NCBI RefSeq assembly: GCF_030158815.1
Contig: NZ_BPFZ01000007.1
Location: forward strand, 81,625-145,624
From: Candidatus Phycosocius spiralis
GTDB lineage: Bacteria; Pseudomonadota; Alphaproteobacteria; Caulobacterales; Aquidulcibacteraceae
Direction: 5' to 3'
Length of the DNA: 64,000 nt
A program made the translations under genes and the position numbers. Every line of letters starts with the position of its first letter. Position 1 is the first letter of the stretch. Under the pieces are notes generated by a model, which was not told the origin of the DNA, did not search any database, and saw only the letters and a program-made list of their open reading frames with translations. This document shows positions 61,250 through 64,000 of this stretch, in pieces.

Positions 61250-62377
61250 TTAAGTAGGGCGTGTTGTGCTACCAGTTAAGAGGGGCACTGGATTGACCGG
61301 CTTGGTGGCATAGCGGACTTGAAAATGCAGGCGGGGCGAAGATGCGCGCCCGGTTTGGCCGACTTGACCAATGATTTGTCCTTCCGTGACTGTCTGACCT
61401 TCTCGAACATTAACCGAATTGGCAAAGGCATAAGCGGTCATATAATCGCGAGAATGCCGGATCAGCACCAACCAACCATATCCCGCTAATTGATTACCGA
61501 CATAAACTACCATACCAGGGCCTGCGGCACGAAACGGGGTACCCGATGGGGCTTCAATCTCAATTCCATCCACCACGCGCAAGTCCTTTTTGGTTCCAAA
61601 TGTTTCCAATATTTTACCGCGGATGGGCCAGCTGAAAGTGGGTTTACTTCCAGAAAGTGCGGCAACTTGATCCTGCGTTTGGCTCTTGGTTTGGTTTGGG
61701 CGTGGACCAGTTTTGGGGGGCGCAGTATCGGCCAGGGACTTTTGCATAGTCATGGGTGGTGAGCTTGATGGTATGGATGCTATTTCCCCCTTAGGTGCTT
61801 TTGTCGTATCGCCTTTCGTATCGGGGCTTTTGGCCCCAGATTTTGGTAATGGAACTGGCCTTTGTGCCCGGATTTGGCCTGCCACGGCACCACTAACAGC
61901 GTGACCAGCAGCAAGTTCAGCCGTCAATAAGGTAACAAGATCTTGAGGTTCTAGCCCGGTGAGTTGATCTCGCACCAAGGCTGGCAATATAATCTTATCT
62001 CCCACGTTGACCCGAACCGGGCGCTCCAGCTGGTTAAACACCGCTAAGGAATGTTCATCGATGCGATATCTTTTGGCAATGGCAGTGAAAGTCTCATTCT
62101 TTGCTACGACATGAACCTTTAAGGGTGGCAAACGTAAGATTTGTCCGGGTTCAAGGGTAAAAGGTGGTCGCAACTGGTTGACCCGTATCAAACCGATCAG
62201 CGGGGAGCGAGTTCGCTCAGCAATGGCATAAAGGGTCTCACCTCTGCCAACCCGAGTCTGCGTAGCCGGACGACTTGGGTCAAAGTCAGTGAGGCCAGGT
62301 GCAGGTTGGCTCATCGCAGGTGCACCATTGCCGAAAACAAGGGCGATGCTTACCAAAAGGGGTGGAAGATAATGCAT
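61250..62377 (-). CDS. LysM / degenerate LytM (M23-fold) protein, EnvC/NlpD-like
   Basis: The 375-residue protein has a signal peptide (MHYLPPLLVSIALVFGNGAP, cleavage near residue 23), two LysM repeats binding peptidoglycan (about 42-85 and 88-132), a Pro/Ser/Lys-rich linker (about 165-245) and a C-terminal M23/LytM domain (about 250-365). The fold landmarks are FSWPIRGKILETFGTKKDLR, VVDGIEIEAPSGTPFRAAGP and GQVGQTGRASSPRLHFQVRY. The zinc-binding residues are lost: the first His/Asp pair is replaced in VDGIEIE, and the HLH motif reads RLH. It is thus probably an amidase activator of the NlpD/EnvC type rather than a peptidase. Confidence 0.9.
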   Translation of the reverse strand: MHYLPPLLVSIALVFGNGAPAMSQPAPGLTDFDPSRPATQTRVGRGETLYAIAERTRSPLIGLIRVNQLRPPFTLEPGQILRLPPLKVHVVAKNETFTAIAKRYRIDEHSLAVFNQLERPVRVNVGDKIILPALVRDQLTGLEPQDLVTLLTAELAAGHAVSGAVAGQIRAQRPVPLPKSGAKSPDTKGDTTKAPKGEIASIPSSSPPMTMQKSLADTAPPKTGPRPNQTKSQTQDQVAALSGSKPTFSWPIRGKILETFGTKKDLRVVDGIEIEAPSGTPFRAAGPGMVVYVGNQLAGYGWLVLIRHSRDYMTAYAFANSVNVREGQTVTEGQIIGQVGQTGRASSPRLHFQVRYATKPVNPVPLLTGSTTRPT

Positions 62378-62432
62378 AGCTTAACCTGCCACGACATGGT
62401 TAAGCACTGGTTTCATCCGCGTTCAATCGCCC

Positions 62433-63074
62433 TTATGCGTCGCGGGCTACCCCAGGCAGCAAAGGCACGAAGCGAACATCCATCAAGGCCTCTTCTTCAA
62501 ATACACCATCCTTGCGCAAGCGATAACGCAATAATTCCTGCACTCCACCAGGTCCTACCGGTGCGACTAAGATTCCCGCCGGTGCCAATTGAGCTAATAA
62601 TGCATCGGGACGGTGGGGAGTTGCGCAGGTGAATATGATGCGATCAAACGGAGCTTGATCGGGCCACCCAAGCGCACCATCGCTGCATTTTGAGATAATA
62701 TTGGTTAGCTTGAGAGCCTCATGACGGCTTTGGGCATGTCGAAGTAAAGTGCGATAGCGCTCAAGCGTATAAACACGCCGGGCAAGCTTCGATAAGATAG
62801 CCGTTTGATAGCCAGAGCCAGTGCCGATCTCCAACACTTTTTCGCGGCCGGACAGTTCTAAAGCTGCGCTCATAAATCCAACCACAAAGGGCTGGCTGAT
62901 GGTTTGCCCACATTCAATCGGTAAAGCAGCGTCTTCCCACGCCCTGTCCTCAAAGCCTGCGGACATAAAGACCTCACGCGGGATGGTCTCCATGGCATCA
63001 AGCACCAATGGATCTATGACACCCGCCTTTCTGAGCGCCAATACAATCCCCATGCGTGCGTCTACAGAATTCAT
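62433..63074 (-). CDS. pcm: Protein-L-isoaspartate O-methyltransferase
   Basis: Pcm methylates isoaspartyl residues in damaged proteins so they can return to aspartate. The 213-residue protein has the AdoMet-binding segment VLEIGTGSGYQTAILSKLAR, the IPREVFMSAGFEDRAWEDAA and LPIECGQTISQPFVVGFMSA substrate region and PFDRIIFTCATPHRPDALL. The ATG overlaps the surE stop (ATGA), so the two are translationally coupled; surE-pcm adjacency is widespread. Confidence 0.96.
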   Translation of the reverse strand: MNSVDARMGIVLALRKAGVIDPLVLDAMETIPREVFMSAGFEDRAWEDAALPIECGQTISQPFVVGFMSAALELSGREKVLEIGTGSGYQTAILSKLARRVYTLERYRTLLRHAQSRHEALKLTNIISKCSDGALGWPDQAPFDRIIFTCATPHRPDALLAQLAPAGILVAPVGPGGVQELLRYRLRKDGVFEEEALMDVRFVPLLPGVARDA

Positions 63075-63835
63075 CTTGAGAATACGCCTTTTAACTTGGC
63101 CAAAGTGGTTGGGTCGGTCATATCAATCTGTAAAGGGGTAACCGAAATGCGCTTTTCATCAATAGCTAAAAGATCAGAGCCAAGGGGTGGACGTGAAGGC
63201 TTGGTGCGATAGCCTATCCAAAAATAATCATTGCCTCTTAAATCATGACGACGATCAATATGGTGAATGGTTTCATCGCGAAATCCTTGATAGGTGGCTT
63301 CGATAGCTGTGACTTCTTCTGGTTCACAATCTGGAAAATTGACGTTCATCACCACCCCATCCCGCCACTGGGTAGCCAATAGTTGTTTGAGAACCGCGCC
63401 GCCATGGGCTAATGCGGTGTGCCACGGGATGTCTTTTCCGGCCCGGACATTCATAGCTTGCGATAATGCGATAGCGGGGATGCCCATCTGCATGCCTTGC
63501 ACGGCCGCAGCAATTGTGCCCGAAACACTTGTATCTTCGGCTATATTCTGCCCACGGTTGACCCCAGATAGGATAAGATCGGGCTTACATCCGACAATGA
63601 GTTCATCAACACCCAATAAGATACAATCGCTGGGCGTTCCTGAACAGGCAAAGCGCCGCTCTCCAAGTGCACGCACCCGAACCGGTTCTGTTAAGGTTAA
63701 AGCCCGTGAGGCACCAGAACGTTCTATTTCGGGCGCGACCACCCAAATGTCGGAGCTAAGCATTGCTGCCAATTGCTCTAATATCACCAGGCCCGGAGCA
63801 TGAATGCCGTCGTCGTTTGAAATCAATATGCGCAC
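63071..63835 (-). CDS. surE: 5'/3'-nucleotidase SurE
   Basis: SurE is a metal-dependent phosphatase acting on nucleoside monophosphates, linked with stationary-phase survival. The 254-residue protein starts RILISNDDGIHAPGLVILEQ (metal-binding Asp pair) and has CSGTPSDCILLGVDELI, PDLILSGVNRGQNIAEDTSV (the metal-binding Asn) and GTIAAAVQGMQMGIPAIALS. Length and motifs are normal. It is translationally coupled to pcm. Its upstream region holds two sets of 14-bp tandem repeats. Confidence 0.96.
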   Translation of the reverse strand: MRILISNDDGIHAPGLVILEQLAAMLSSDIWVVAPEIERSGASRALTLTEPVRVRALGERRFACSGTPSDCILLGVDELIVGCKPDLILSGVNRGQNIAEDTSVSGTIAAAVQGMQMGIPAIALSQAMNVRAGKDIPWHTALAHGGAVLKQLLATQWRDGVVMNVNFPDCEPEEVTAIEATYQGFRDETIHHIDRRHDLRGNDYFWIGYRTKPSRPPLGSDLLAIDEKRISVTPLQIDMTDPTTLAKLKGVFSR

Positions 63836-63868
63836 ACCCGGTCCTCACCTATGCCCGTTCGCAATCGG

Positions 63869-63941
63869 CCAAAATCATAGTCCCAAAATCATAGTTCCGA
63901 AATCATTGGTCCATACAGGGGTAATGATACAGGGGTAACAT
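63869..63941. repeat. Two families of 14-bp tandem repeats upstream of surE
   Basis: About three degenerate copies of CCAAAATCATAGT(T) run at 63869-63910, and two copies of a 14-bp unit TACAGGGGTAAYRW occur at 63914-63927 and 63928-63941. They lie between the surE start and the window end, where no gene is recognised. They could be binding sites or slippage products. Confidence 0.7.
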
Positions 63942-64000
63942 GTCGAATTTGGATTCGCGAGTGCCTTATACTGTGCCGAAATTTTGAAACACAATGCGAT

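Overview
The window reads as the chromosome of an alphaproteobacterium of moderate GC content, most likely from the Caulobacter/Hyphomonas/Maricaulis side of the class. The best clues are a DivL-type pseudo-histidine kinase with tyrosine in the H-box, the hemC-hemD-(Mic60-like)-hemY cluster, the split atpHAGDC operon, sdhCDA, the rpmH-rnpA-yidC-engB block, an aa3-oxidase subunit IV gene and a probable mesaconyl-CoA hydratase.

Layout. 1-7.6 kb: a DUF885 gene cut by the left edge, an unknown secreted protein, a small lipoprotein, then ftsK and lolA. 7.6-8.2 kb: a hairpin-rich interspersed repeat and a candidate structured small RNA. 8.2-16.7 kb: yciI-gpsA, a TetR regulator, a short promoter-ORF-terminator unit, a DUF4287 gene, tsaD, and the divergent hemC-hemD-Mic60-like-hemY operon. 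16.8-22.7 kb: the F1 ATP synthase operon atpHAG-(phytanoyl-CoA dioxygenase-like)-atpDC, interrupted by a dioxygenase gene. 22.7-31.8 kb: an accessory island with a Panacea-domain toxin-antitoxin candidate, a hairpin element, vapC and IS21 remnants, a conjugation-type CopG gene and a complete type II-C CRISPR-Cas locus, ending at tRNA-Thr(CGT).

31.8-64 kb is mostly core genome: a DUF533 protein, cysQ, a HIT protein, a MaoC-type hydratase, DUF808, a putrescine/GABA pair (FAD oxidase and gabD), divL, engB-yidC-rnpA-rpmH, a TonB-dependent receptor with a large Gly/Pro-rich insert, sdhCDA (no sdhB follows), a second copy of the interspersed repeat, an FAD oxidoreductase, msrA, a soluble MprF-like protein, a deoxyhypusine-synthase-family protein, proA, an MFS transporter, an Lhr-like helicase, zapA, a cytochrome oxidase subunit IV, a LysM/LytM protein, pcm and surE.

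The CRISPR locus can be read in unusual detail. The tracrRNA lies on the minus strand before cas9, and cas9 (TTG start, placing the catalytic residue at D10), cas1 and cas2 lie on plus. A minus-strand terminator sits between cas2 and the array, a minus-strand promoter lies at the far end of the array, and a promoter-like TTGGCA-17-TAGCTT pattern is present inside every repeat. All statements come from reading the sequence; no database search was run.
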